Assembly: GCA_942486035.1 (NCBI GenBank)
Contig: CALNXK010000040.1
Span: 1-64,000, forward strand
Source of the DNA: Porites lobata
Lineage: Eukaryota; Cnidaria; Anthozoa; Scleractinia; Poritidae
Direction: 5' to 3'
DNA: 64,000 bases
Made by a program: the position numbers and the translations under genes
Notes under the pieces: generated by a model
Seen by the model: only the letters and a program-made list of their open reading frames with translations
Told to the model about the DNA's origin: nothing
Database searches by the model: none
Part shown: positions 46,501-59,100 of the stretch, piece after piece
Numbering within the stretch: position 1 is the first letter of the stretch
How the letters are laid out: the number at the start of each line of letters is the position of its first letter

Positions 46501-49500
46501 GCAATTATGCTAGGAGCATTGTGTGATGACCCTGAAAAAGGCTGCAAAGGAGACTATCTCCTCTCTTGTTCTTTTGCTTTTCTTGACCCATTTTTTCTTT
46601 TGCTGGGCATTTCCTAGGCTTCATTTTGGTAGGAAAGGTTTTTGAGAAAGCTTTTAGGATCTTAGAATGAGATAGAATGAAGTGTAGGTGGGTATTGCAA
46701 AAAGATTTTTGTGGGAATTTTCCAAGTCAATGTTAGATGGTTTTTTGCCTTTTTATCTGGTCTCCACCTTGACTGAATTGTGGTCATTCTGGCTGCTTGG
46801 TTTAAAAGACCTTGTTCCACAGCACAAGTTAGATGACAAAGTTGTCCTTGACCTTTAAAACTGATGATGTCACAAGTGTTATAGAGGGGACAATGATTGG
46901 GTTAATTTAAACAGAACTGTTCATTGGAAAACCTTTGATACCTGCCCATTTGAGTACTGGTATTTCCCTTATACCAGTTCATTAGAATCAAAATGTAATT
47001 AAATACTGTTAGTCAATTTATTTTACATGTATAATGCTACACTCTACACAGAGAGGTTTTGAAAAGGTTTGTTTTCAAGCAGGTATTGTTGGCCAGAAAA
47101 GAAAGAAAACAAAAAAACAAAAACAAAAGTGAGCAAAAAAGTTCCATGGCATGTCCGTTACAAAAAGAAAATCCTCTAAATATATATTGTACATGTACTC
47201 ATTACTTGTCATAGAACTTAACATAACATAACATAACATAACATACACGTTTATTCAAACTCATATATAACTACATAAATTTGAAAGGGAGAGTCTAGAG
47301 GTTAACCCTATGAATAAAACTCTCCTAAAAACAACAAACAAACAATAAAAATTACAACTTTAAAAAGGATTTGAGTTTACATTTAAAAAGTTCGAGGGTA
47401 CTGGCTTCAACAACATTACTAGGTAAATTGTTCCAATAACTAATTACATTGTTAAAAAAAGAATATTTAAAACAGTTGATTCTAGATAATTTACAATAAA
47501 GCTTATATGAGTGATTTGCCCTAGTGGATTTGACTTTTGCGAATTGAAAGAATTCCTCAAAATCCAAGTGTGATAAGCCAAACTCGATCTTATAACATTC
47601 AACAAGAGAGGAATATGTCCTACGACTGGACAAAGATGGCCAATGTAACGTGTCACAACGCTCTTCATAAGACATATCACCTCTTTTTTGCCTAAGAGCC
47701 AATCTTGACACGCGTCTTTGGACGCTCTCTATTGCATGAATATCTTTGACAAGATATGGGTTCCAGACTGGAGCAGCATACTCTAGAAGTGGTCTGACCA
47801 ATGTTTTGTAAAGCAATGAAAAAGTTGTTGTATTAGCTGTTCCAACAGACCGTCTTATTAGCCCTAGGACTTGGTTCGCATTATTCACCATAGTACTAAT
47901 ATGTTCACTCCAAGTAAGATCTTTTGATATAATAATTCCAAGATCTTTAAAGCTCTTGACATCTTTTAAGGCCGTACCTAGTTTATAATTCGTAGTCGAT
48001 TTATCACGAGAATGCGTTATTCACATTACTTCACACTTTTCCTCATTGAAACGAAGTTGCCACTTTTTCGCCCATTTACCAAGATTATTCAAATCAGTTT
48101 GAAGGTATTGTTCATCGAGACTAGGGTTGCGAAGCTCTCTGTAAATCTTTGTGTCATCCGCAAATAATTTAATTTTTGAAGAGACACTATCAACGATATC
48201 ATTTATATATGCTAGGAATAAAATTGGACCAAGAATAGTTCCCTGTGGGGTACCAGATATCACAGGTGCCCAATCAGAAAAAGTCCCTCTTACAACAACT
48301 CGTTGCTTTCTACACGTGAGGAAATGCCTCAACCGGTTAAGAAGTTTGCTCTCAATACCGAGGCTATATAACTTTATGAGTAGACGCTCATGAGGAACAC
48401 TATCAAAAGCCTTTGCGAGATCAAGAAATACAACATCCATTGCTACAGATGATTTCCTAGATTTGGCGAAGTCATGAAAAGTAGAGAGTAATTGGGTCAC
48501 AGTAGACCTACCCTGCAAAAAACCAAATTGGTTTTTGTTTATCACGTTTTGGTCTTGCCAAAATGACATTAACCTATCGCGTACAATTTTTTCGCTGATT
48601 TTGCATATCATGGATGTAAGCAAAATTGGATGATAATTCTCCCTCAAGTGTTTAGAACCTTTCTTATGAAGTGGGACAATGTCAGCTGATCTCCAGTCTT
48701 CGGGCAAATGGCCCAGCAGGAAAGATTTGTTAACCAGAAATGAGATCGAGGGTGCCAATTCGAACGCACATGATTTTAAAATTACTGATGAAATTCTATC
48801 TGGACCCGGGGACTTGTTCGTTTTAAGAGACTTAAGATGCTTTAAAATTTCCTCAGTAGTACAAGATATATAATTAAGTTTCTCACAAACTAAAGGCTCT
48901 AAAGAAGGCAAGTTGGAAAAGTCCTCAGAAGTAAAAACAGATGAAAAATAGGAATTAAAACTACTAGCAATACTGTCATTTTCAATGAGTTCTTTGTCAC
49001 CAACCTTTAAAGATACCAGAGTATTCGTACCATTACATTTGCTTTTAATATAATTCCAGAAAGGCTTGGAATTACCAGAAACTGCAATATCAGAGGCCAT
49101 ATTGTTGATATACGTCCATCGAACTAAGTTACATTCTCTTTTCACGACATTGTTCAGTTTTCTGTACTTCTCCTTTATAAAAGGTTGCCTGATACGCACA
49201 CTTTGAGGCTACACATAATTCAGGATTTACATTGATAGTATTCATTAGGGGAATGCAATTCCTAACCTGGGAATCCGATGGTACGATGTAATTGCTGGGT
49301 TTTCATCTTTCATCTGCATTTTTGGCACCAGTTTGAATTGTCTCATAATATGTGCATGTGCATCATCCTTGTTTGATCAAGGTCAACCACAATATGTAAC
49401 TGATATCGAAAACACGGAGTTATTTGATTTTGGAGAGGAAATGAAATTTGGAATTGTTAGTGATTTTGTCCTTTCTCAGTATTACACTGAACTATTTTAC

Positions 49501-50488
49501 TAGGTCAAGAAATTTGGAAGAAGGAGAATTCTAATAGCAGAAAGCACAGAAAAAATTCTGAGCTCCAGAAAAGAATTGAACTCACAACCCTTTAAGTTCT
49601 GGTTTGCATGCTCCAACCACTGAGCTACTGGAGGTTCTATGGCAAGCAGGGTCAAAATTTAGTTATAACTATACACCAGTCATAGAGGACTGTATGAGGG
49701 ACTTGATTGAAATCGGCTATCCACTAGCACACAAGACCAAGACTGTAACAATAGTGAGTGTCCCGTGGGTGGTAGCACGTAATAAAATATTCACTGTTTT
49801 TGTCCTGTATCAGCTCTGTAATAGTTCGGTATATTGAAAGTCTAACATGACTCCCTGGCTTTAGAGACAAAATTGGAAATTTTGCACGACTCCATTGTCT
49901 CGCAATTCCCAGAAGAGGCTTGAGCACAAAGAAAACTAAACCTAATTTAGAAAAATGACCAGAAAGCCTCGGATTCATGTTAGAATTTTAATCTATTGAA
50001 AGTGGACCATTGAAGGAGGAAACAGGACTAAGGACTCACCCAGCACACACCCCCAACCCACCCCTTTAAGAATTGTAATTTCTACCTGCTGGGAATCCTG
50101 CGGCCACTGAAGCTACAGGAACTTTGGACTTGATATCCTTCAGAGTTTTGACTGCGTCTGGAACACGGGACGAGTAAACACAAACGGCACCCGTAGTTAT
50201 CCCCTTGTCCGCCATCCCCATGCTCTCTAACAAGTCCTGTCGAACAGGATTCTGAGCTTTGAAACACAGACGCGCTACATTTGTAGCTGTGTCATCCCCT
50301 GAGAGAGTAGTGAGGTCTATGCAGGTCACTGCACGGAGAAGCCAAGCCGCTTGCCACTGCTTTTTAATTGATCGCCGGGTTTTTAACGTATCTGCGCGTC
50401 GTTTCACAGCAGGAAGATTGATTCTTGTCTTGCTTACCCATTCTAAATCCAGTGGAATACCTGGATTGCGAACCAGATGGGACGACAT
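43540..50488 (-). CDS. DERA: deoxyribose-phosphate aldolase
   Basis: Five coding exons: 50,488-50,086; 46,072-45,887; 45,729-45,575; 44,552-44,365; 43,573-43,540. All junctions are GT/AG with matching phases, giving 321 residues (human 318). DERA cleaves 2-deoxyribose-5-phosphate to glyceraldehyde-3-phosphate and acetaldehyde in cytosolic deoxynucleoside catabolism. The Schiff-base lysine is Lys221 in SDFIKTSTGKE. The second active-site lysine is Lys257 in VGFKPAGGIRS. The EIDIVI and SVAAGFPAG motifs are present. The 34-base last exon codes the end RYAAQHEMAMA, matching human RYAAYHDLPMS in position. The start at 50,488 (A at -3) aligns with human; an in-frame ATG at 50,557 would add 23 residues. 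It is divergent from AMN1, starts 151 bp apart. Intron 1 (4 kb) holds a LINE, a SINE and a MITE. Confidence 0.95.
44918..44995. repeat. hairpin repeat in DERA intron 3
   Basis: TTGATTCTCAATTCC...AATT and its reverse complement ending GAATTGAGAATCAA pair over about 35 bp, with a loop of about 7 bp and a few mismatches. A tiny MITE or relic of one. Confidence 0.75.
46467..46556. mobile_element. short TA-flanked MITE in DERA intron 1
   Basis: 32-bp inverted arms (GTCTCCTTTGCGGCCATTTT and, from the right, GTCTCCTTTGCAGCCTTTTT) around a 24-bp loop, with TA at each end. 90 bp. Confidence 0.8.
47220..49210 (-). mobile_element. CR1/Jockey-type LINE, 5'-truncated, one in-frame stop
   Basis: The minus strand encodes a reverse transcriptase with FLDLAKAFDSVPHERL, GTPQGTILGPILFLAYINDI and KLFADDTKIY (catalytic FADD), followed by the usual C-terminal region (LVRPLLEYAAPVWNPYL; NNLPSNVVEASTLELFKCKL). 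The frame runs from about 49,208 to 47,352 and is broken only by a TGA at 48,023-48,021, where the expected text is MxITHSRDK. The endonuclease part is missing. The 3' end is a (ATGTT)n-type repeat at 47,220-47,245, as in CR1-like LINEs. It lies in DERA intron 1 in the sense direction. Confidence 0.9.
49563..49633 (-). mobile_element. tRNA-like SINE head
   Basis: The minus strand has CTCCAG...CTGGAG acceptor-like ends 71 bp apart, A-box TAGCTCAGTGGTTGGAGC and B-box GGTTGTGAGTTCAATTC. These are good internal Pol III promoter elements. The anticodon arm is unclear, so this is a SINE or tRNA pseudogene rather than a working tRNA. It lies about 350 bp upstream of the LINE in DERA intron 1. Confidence 0.65.
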
Positions 50489-50639
50489 CTTGGACAACGT
50501 GACAGCATCGAGGATGATGGAAGAATGGGAACGAACGTTATGAGCCCACAACTGCAAATTGAATCAGTGGCTGATGCCAAACGCCAGTGGATGCTTTTTG
50601 TAAGCGAGTCCAATCTTTCCACCAAAACAGACTTAAAAA
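50489..50639. promoter_or_regulatory. bidirectional DERA/AMN1 promoter region
   Basis: Only 151 bp separate the two divergent start codons, so both transcripts must begin inside or near this interval. There is no TATA box, as usual for housekeeping bidirectional promoters. Exact transcription starts cannot be read from the sequence. Confidence 0.7.
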
Positions 50640-53600
50640 ATGGCGGTTTTTGCAGTTGTGAGCAGTTTGCAGAACCACTGCTTGAGGGCAGTAGCTTGTC
50701 AACTGCCAGATCATGAAACATCACTGGACATGCTTCCAGTTGAGATAAAAACGAAGTTAGTTAACTTATTGTCCAAGCGAGGCCTTCTAACGGACTCCAA
50801 CATAATGAAAGTAAGTAGCTATTGTAGGTTTAATAAACATACAGCCTAAAATTTATCAGAATTTATTAAATTAACTCCCGAACTTAGGATTGCGATCAAG
50901 ACTTTTCTTTCCTTTTTGAGAGACATAAAGGTAAATAGAGAGGGTATGATTGCAGGCTAGATATGAGCTTTTAACCAGATATAACTTACATTTCTTCTTA
51001 ACTATGTTGGTATTTTTGCAACAGCCTTAAAGCTTAATGAGCAAATGACGTACCAAATAAAATACTTAGGTACTTAACACCTATCATTTAATACCTATAC
51101 CACACATTTGTGTGGATATTTTCTCCCCAAATTTCAGTAATCAAGAATGGTAACTTCCCATCAAGCCTGTCAACAAACTCTTTGTTTATAGAAATGATAT
51201 TATAATTCCCAACTCCCCAACACCCCTCCCCCCCACCACCCACGAGACAGTTGACCAACAGACAGCTGACAAAATTTCTGATCAAATGCACTTTTTCAAC
51301 CATTCATCATTGAGAGGTGAGCTGAAAGTCAGCCACCCTTTGGTGACGTGCTTGCCATAAACTGTCAGAGACGTCATTGTAAGCATTGACTTTTTTCATT
51401 CCCTAAACTGGTGATGTGCGGGAAAATGCATTGCATGGGTAGGTGCACTATGAAAAGGTACTCTCATCTATGTCAAAGCTAGCAACAACATTACCTAACT
51501 GAAAAGTATGGGATGGGTACTGCTGCTGCAATTGATTGATGTGTTATGATAATTATAACTTGGGTGACTGTTGGTAGTCTGTCAGTGATTGTTGAATTGT
51601 TGGGTGAAAGATTCTTGAGTCCCACAGTCTCACCAACAAAGTCAATTTATTTTGAAATGTTTTTATGTTTCCTAATGTAGGTATTGCACCCTTCTTTAAG
51701 AGAGCTGGAGCTGAGTGAGTGCTCTGTATCAGACAGTGGTCTCTCTTCTCTGTGCATCTGTAAAAATTTGAGGAAACTGGACTTAAATGCTACAAAGAAT
51801 TCAAGAGAAAACATCACCTCTGAGGGTATATATTAGAAAAATTAAATGAGCATAATTATGTAGATCTAATCTCAGAAGTTGAAACCATGTTTGCTAAAAC
51901 TCAGCTGGAAAGTCATTAGTGCTGACCTCACTATCAGTTACAGTGTCATTTCCAGGGTATTCTCCTACCCATCCGATCTCTCTTTCTTGCTTCACGCAGA
52001 AGAGTAGGGGAACAAGGTTACAGTGTATCAGCTACTGCTTCAGCAAACTGGCAAGGTCATATTGGCTGTGATTAACTGCTTATGTTATAGAGATGATTAC
52101 ATGTTGAAATTAAGCAGTTGGGTTCAAGGGAATTTGCAGTGCTTTATACACCTGATTGTAATACATGTAAGTAAAGGTTGTTTTGGGCATTGAGCAATTG
52201 TGCACTGGGAATCTATTGTTTTGCGGTCACTCAAGCAAATTGTTGTGAGTACCATTAATTTTTTTACCCAATTGCCAATTTCCAAAGCATAGATTGTCTG
52301 GCTCAAAAATTTTTTTTTTTTTTTTTAATAACATTTATTCAATCAACAATCAACAATCAAAAATACTTACAAACACTACAATACTTACACTACTTACAAT
52401 ACAATATTTAGAATACAATAGACTAAGGTACTTACTCTGTTTACAATGTAAAGACTTACAATACTCAGTACTTACAACACTACCTACTCACTACTCACAC
52501 TACAATGCACTATTTACAAGCAGTTCTAATTAGTAATTGTACTTCAAAACCAATTCATTCATATCTTATCACGGTAAACGCACTTATATCTTAAGTGTCT
52601 TAAAGAGGCAGCGATTGTGAAGCAAAAGATACACCAGGTTAATGCTGGAGAAAATGAGCAGAGGATCAAGATATACAAATGTATGCAAAATCAAAGGCTT
52701 ACTGAAATAAGGAGCTCACATTTTCCCATTTTTTTGGTAAAATGGGACCTGCAGTGGTCTCTATGTGGTAGAATGATTTGAGGTATTGCAGGAAGCCTGC
52801 TATCTTTGGTGAGGTTTCCTTCTTTTGCTAATCCAGATGTAATTTCTGGCTAGAAGGAAAAGGAAATTAATTTGCTGGCAGTTTTTGAAGAATCCGGCTT
52901 TAGACCAAGTACAACAAATATATCTAATGTGTAATTTTCCGGTTTAATGTGGAAGCAAAGTCAGCTTAAGAGATAAACTATGCCAGAAAAAGGCCACTTT
53001 AGGACAAGACCAAAAAAGATGAAGAAGTTTCTCCGGTTCATTATTACAAAAAGAACAATTTGGGTTGTCTTTTACGCCAATTTTTGTTAAGAAGTCGTTC
53101 GTTGATATTCGTCTATGTAAAAATTTATATTGGAATTCAATAATTCTTGTACTTTTAGTATATTTAGCGGCCAACTGGTAGGCTTCCCGCCAATTAATTG
53201 CCTCCACATCATTTTCGTTGCAGTCTTTTAGCCATTTCTGTTGATTATGGGATGGTAACTTGCATTTTGTAGAAAGCAACTTGGTGTATACAAGTTTGCT
53301 CGCACTTTGGCAAAAAATTTTAAAACAGTTTTGCTCTATTAACAAATTTCCCTAGTCTCTTGGCACCTCATTCAATCAAGGTTCCACTGTAGAACTCTTT
53401 CTTCCATTTTTCCATTTGCTCATCTCCCTTATACCTTGTTTGCCCCCCTCCCCCCCATAATTTGCAAAACCTATATACAGTCATCACAAAAGAATTTAGA
53501 GACAATGTTTATGCAAAGTTTTGGGGGGCAACCAAGGTACATTATGGGAGATGTGAAAGTGGCAAATTAATAACCTTTGATATGAAAGCAACTTCCTCTT

Positions 53601-56164
53601 TGTAGCTGCAAAGATGACATCCAACGACTCTCTTAATTTGTTATCATGGCATTAATTTATTATTATTCCACAGGCATCATCAAGGTATTTTCCTCTTGTC
53701 ATAATCTTCAAACAGTATATCTCCGCCGTTGTGTTAATGTGACAGATGATGCAGTTGCTGCCCTCACTCAGCATTGCAGTCATTTGGAACATCTTAATTT
53801 ATGTGGTTGCATCAATATAACAGATGCTTCACTTCAGCTGATTGCCCTCAACTGTGGCTCTCTACAAAGTCTAAACATCTCTAAAACGAAGGTCAGTAAA
53901 AAATATCCCTTTGTACATTTGATTTTATAGCGTTGAATATGAATTTTTGAGTATCTTCAAGACAATATGTATTATGTTCCTGACTATGCAAGCTTGGAAG
54001 GTGAAGTAAATTCCTTTGTTCTGTTTTGCACTTGCCTGCTAGACTACGAGCAGTCTTTCTTTTTCTTAGTCCATTGAGTGAAACACGTGAGACATGAAAA
54101 TGACCACATGATTGTGTGACTGAAGGTGTGAGACAGGAGAGGCACTAGAGAGGTGCAGGGGAGGGAGTGGCTGCCGTCCCCGGGGGGATTACTCCCATAC
54201 ATTACCTATACGGGTATGTGCTGCCCAACGGGGTCATGATTTTGAAGCTCTTGATTTAGAATGGGGTATCCATTTCAGAGGCGTTTTCTAGAACGGGGTA
54301 TAAAAACTTGTGGATCACGGCTTTATCTTCTGCTTAAAATTGTTGTTGATTATGAAGAAGCATTTATTTGATGTATAAGTCAAACAAATAAAGAAATATC
54401 TTTTTAAAAAAACAGGGCTATTTCAATTTACAAACTTTCTAGAACGTAATATAAAAAATTGGCCCATTTCTAGAACGGGGTATCAATTTTAGGGGAATTT
54501 TTTTTTAGAACGGGGTGCCAATTTGGAGTCCCGGGGGGCACATACCCACCCAAAAAAAAAACCAAGTGCCCCCGGGCTGCCGCCCTTGTTTCTTGCATCT
54601 CGCAGCTTTGCCGCTTGAAGCTCATGCACAAGTGTACTCCCCTCACTAAATCTGAAGAAAAAGAGACTCCTTGCAGTGTACTTGCCTGCTTGCAGATCTG
54701 CTTTGTTCCAGCAAGAAAAAACTTTCATTTGGCTATCTAATAATTCCTCTGTTGGCAAGCTTCTTTGGTAAAGATGTTCAAATATTGGGCAATATCCAGC
54801 TACCATGTTGGCCACAAAAACTTGGAATTTAGCCCAATAAAGGTGATGATAGATGTTCAAATTTCGGAGGGAGAGAAGTGATGACCGGAAATGCGTCTGC
54901 TGTTCACAGGCTACCAGTCACCATGTTGGCCAAAACATCTTGGAATTTGGCCCAATGACTGTGATGATGGCATTTTAATTTTTGGCTAGTAGGTGCTAGC
55001 CAAATTTAGTTTTTGACAACCAGAGCAACCAAAAATTTGTCAAATAGAGGGCCTCCTGTTTTTAGCTGTACAATAATGTGCACAGGGCACTGCGTACAAT
55101 TTTTTTTAACACATAGCATCTGCTTTGTTTTGTTATTGTGCAGGTATCTGATGATGGCATAATGAGCCTTGCAACAGGGAAATGTCACTGCTCCATTAAA
55201 GTAAGCAATACTTGATTGAAAACCATACTCTCAATTTTTTGTTTTTTGTTTTCGCCACATTATTATGACGCATTAACAACTTAAAGAAATTCGTCAGAAT
55301 AGGGCAAGAAAGCCCAAAGAAACCATGAGGCTTATATAATGTGGGCATTCCGTACTAAATTACAAAAGATACACTTAATATTAATTTAACTGAACGGTGA
55401 AGGCATAATAACAATAATACGACGGAATAAGGCGTGAAATAAAGAGATAAAGAGATAAAGAGACAAAAGACAAAGCTCATCATGTGTTGTGATATACTGG
55501 GCCTTGTCAGGATTTTTCAGTGGGGAGTGGCGGGGGGGTAGAGCTATGCCAGCAGTGGTATCAAGAAAAAGATACCTTGGAGCAATCAATTCACAACCAA
55601 GTGTTTTGAAGCTAGTTTTTTCTCTGTTTTGTAGAAGTTTTTGCAAGAATATGTTCAGTATTGAAACTGTGGATGATTACTTCATTTAATGATCATTCAA
55701 ACTTGTTTTCAAGGAGTCTCATACTTTTATTTCTCATTTGTTGTGGCTTAGGCCTCTATTCAAAAGCTTCTCTCAACTCCCCTCTCAATAAGGTACCCTT
55801 GGGAAGGCGACACCTGACCTTAGACTCGTACAGTGTAAGTTATTGGTTTGATTAAGAAAGCTGACTCATTCTCTTCAAGATTTTATCAGGTGCCCACATG
55901 TACCACTTGCGAGTCGTGTGAAGATCATCGGGAATAGTAGGTATAGGTATCTTGCGGCTTCTAATCGTCTGGCTGTATCTGCCCTAGGAAGTTCAAGTTT
56001 CACACTGCATTCACATAACTGATGTCAGTATAGAATCGCTGCTTGCTCGCTGCCCTCGAATAAGAATTCTCATTTTTGACGGCTGCCCGCTGGTCACAGA
56101 CAGATCCCGGCAGGCTATTGAAGAAGCTGGGCACCTAAAACAGTTATCATGGACAGTGTACTAA
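50640..56164 (+). CDS. AMN1: AMN1-like leucine-rich-repeat protein
   Basis: Five exons, 50,640-50,810; 51,681-51,825; 53,674-53,891; 55,144-55,200; 55,988-56,164, with consistent phases, give 255 residues (human AMN1 258). The N-terminus LPVEIKTKLVNLLSKRGLLT matches human LPPNIKDRLIKIM. Then come Cys-containing LRRs of the F-box/AMN1 type: CSVSDSGLSSL, CVNVTDDAVAAL, CINITDASLQLI, CIHITDVSIESL, CPLVTDRS. The C-terminus LKQLSWTVY matches human LKQVTWTVY. In yeast Amn1 antagonises mitotic exit; the animal role is poorly known. The start codon has an optimal context (AAAAATGG). Candidate poly(A) signal AATAAA at 56,907. Introns 2, 3 and 4 carry an L1-like relic, a hAT MITE and a LINE 3' end. Confidence 0.95.
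52308..53345 (-). mobile_element. L1/Tx1-like LINE 3' fragment
   Basis: The minus strand encodes EFQYKFLHRRISTNDFLTKI then CSFCNNEPEKLLHLFWSCPK, the Cys/His domain (zf-RVT) at the C-terminus of L1-clade ORF2. It then has frame-disturbed LLARNYIWISK-like text to about 52,690, and a poly(A) tail (plus-strand T run at 52,308-52,325). Severely 5'-truncated. It lies antisense in AMN1 intron 2. Confidence 0.8.
54179..54576. mobile_element. hAT-type MITE, second copy (inverted)
   Basis: Same family as 35,828-36,287 in opposite orientation, recognised by CCCGGGGGG ends and the AGAACGGGGTAT phrases. Flanks CTGCCGTC and CTGCCGCC form an 8-bp target duplication with one mismatch. It lies in AMN1 intron 3. 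Confidence 0.85.
55264..55480 (-). mobile_element. LINE 3' UTR fragment without nested MITE
   Basis: Matches the 3' UTR of the LINE at 33,100-33,935 (AAAGAAACCATGAGGCTTAT; ACACTTAATATTAATTT). It reads through the point where that copy has the TA-flanked MITE, so it serves as an empty site. It lies in AMN1 intron 4. Confidence 0.75.
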
Positions 56165-59100
56165 AATAACTCTGATCAGCCGTGAGAAAGAGTCATTTCC
56201 TTGGACGGTTGGCGAAAAATATTGCTATGACCGAGTTTACCATTTACAGTTCCTAATTGTAAGCAGTCGTCCTGGTTGTCTTGGTGGAGATTTTATCTGG
56301 AGCTGCTGAAAGTAGTATCTAATAACCAGGAGTGTATTTAGAATGACAAAGCTCTCACACTAGTTCACACTTTGGATTTGCTTCTGATAGCCTCAGAAAA
56401 CGTTACTGTGAGATTGTAATGTTGGTAGCTAATGGCGAATTCTGGAAACATTTCGTTAGTATTGAAAATGTTTTCTCCTTGTTTTTAATACATGTAGTTG
56501 GATAATGCCAAAACCTTCAGAACCTCTGGCAGCAAAGACATCAAGACGGTATAAACTATTTATCAGCGACATTAGTGTTTCCTATTAGTTTTTATTGGCC
56601 TTTACTCTAGGTTATACATTTATACATCAATTGCGGTACAGCTCTCTTGAAGGTTACGCTAAACCTCTTCCCTGCAGGGTGGTCATCTCCAGATGCAGAC
56701 ACTGTTTCTGCTTCCCGAGAGTGGCCGCTTAAGGGAGTTCCGCCTGTGAATTTGCCTTCGTTCTTACTTTACGTACCTTTCGCAATACTGTAAGTAATTA
56801 TAGTCATGCAAATGTTGTTGTTGAAACTTACCTATTCAAGGCATTTGCAAGGAAATTGTTCCGGAGTTGTTCATGACCAATGTGGTATGGTAAATGAATA
56901 GAAGAAAATAAATCTTCACCAAACCATTTATAGAATACTACTGTCTGTTCTCCACATTCTCTTCGCCCCATTCCACCATTCCTCACTTTACAGTCTTTTT
57001 ACAGGGTACCTTGTTTTTAGGACGTTTCGTCTTGTACCTGTTTCCTTTTAGTGTTTTTAACAGATAATCTGTCATTAATCTTTATCACATACTTTAACAT
57101 AACGAAAGAAGAATGGTGCATCCGGAAAAAACTGACTCAGGTCGCAACAAAAACAATATCTTTTTAATACGATCTTCTTCAATTGTCTCCAGATTCCTGT
57201 ATCCAAAAAACCTAGTAAATACAATAACAGTACTAAAAGCATCTCGAATCAAGTGCTTATTCTGAAAATTTGAGTATAACTGTGCCTAGAGGGAAAACCC
57301 GCGTGCAGGCTCACTTCTCCGCGCCCCTTTCTTCTCACCGGCGCGCTGTTGGAACCCTTTACTATAAGAAATCAGAAACTGTGACTAGCGGACAAATTAC
57401 AATCGCAATCAAAAGCTATGCTGGAATCGGTTATAATACTCTGGATCCATACGTGTGTTTACTTTAAATGCACGAAATAAGAGACATTTTTAGTACAGTT
57501 AAGCGCAATTCCACTTTATTCATCCCTGCTGTTTACAACAGGCAAATCGCCCATTTTGTAACCAAAATAGTTGCAAAATGTTGGTTAATCCATCGCCGTA
57601 TTATTTTTCTCGTGGCAATTATTACAAAATACTTTAAAGATAATGCGGGATTAATCAAAAGATTATAGTGTTCGTAGGAAGTGGCTTGACAATATATATA
57701 ACATCGAAAAGGTTAAACAAAACTTGAGACAGTTTTTCCGTCTCCAACACCGTTGTTGTTTGTTTGTTTGTTTGGTTTTTCTGTGCTTCAGAAAAACAAA
57801 GAAACAACAACTACAACTGACTACAGTAAGGCTTTCTTTCCCACGAACAAATTAAAATCGTGAAGAATTGTCCCTGATTCCTGTCTAACGGAATTGGCGA
57901 CTTTTAATGTACGACTGTCGGCTTGCAATAGCTATCGTCACCCCAGTGACTAGCAGGTGGTAAGCGAATAACTGGCATCGTTCTTCGATAATGACTGTAC
58001 TATTTGCCGATTTTAGACCGTAGGATCCGAGTAGGAAATACCCACGGAGAGCCGTCTCAATCTTCCTTTTGAACAATTCACTCACTCCATTAATGGCCCG
58101 TGTCAACCCAACTCAAGTTATGAAAAAGCGTCAGGAACAGTAATTTAGTGGGTATTGTTTGCAATTTGTGAAGTGTTCCTGGGGATTTCCGATCGAGGCA
58201 GAATTTGCGAACTCTTTGTAAATTATTGGCTGTGGCCATCAGTACCTCTGAACAGCGGTGGCAGGAAATTAACTCCATAACCCTAAGCAAAAATATTCAT
58301 TTACTCAATTTTTTAAACCAAAACGCTAATAACCCACTTTTACACTGAACGGCTAACCTCTACACCTGTTATGCAAGCAAATGGCTCAAGCCAATTATCA
58401 ATCTTGACGGTGCCCCTTGACTACACAGAGGAAGCCGAGAGGAAGTTCTATGAACGTCTTTGTACTTTTGTACGTTGAAGGGGGATGTGTTTGGTAAAAG
58501 AAGGGAGAAATAGTACACTTGGCAGAAGGTGGAGTGTTGACAGGCTTCAACGTGCTGTAATCTATTTTTCTTAATCTCTAATCCACTTCGCCCATTATTG
58601 ATAATTGTTGACATTTAGTAGTCACAATACAGTTTTTGTACTACATTTTGATCGTTGTTAAAAACACTTCACGTGGGTCACTTTCACGATGCAATGTAAT
58701 TAACAAAAAAAGAAATTTCTCCATTATCTTTGAACCGGTCAAGTGTCCACTTAGAGCTTTTAAGAAGGATTAACATGTTACTGATGTTCGCCTTATTGAC
58801 GGGGCCGTAGTATATTTGTATGAATCCAGTAATTTCTATAATTCTTTTAAGTTGCACCTATAAATTGGTCACATTATGGCTTTCCTGAAGTGCTGAACAA
58901 ACAGCCCAAGCTTAGGTTTTTCTTTCGTGATAACAGATCGGGAAGGATTTAATTATCATGGGGTATTGTTTTTGTTCCAGATGTTTTACCACTATCGCCT
59001 TGATCAAGTGTGAAGCGTGTCTATTCTAGAAAGCTCTAACGCAGTCAATGCTGATCTTTTCTTATCTTGTGTTGTTCCTCCAGCGAAATTATCTGCAATG

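Noticed and set aside
54489..54860. 123-codon minus frame
   Set aside because: Half of it is antisense of the hAT MITE, and the rest is intron of AMN1.
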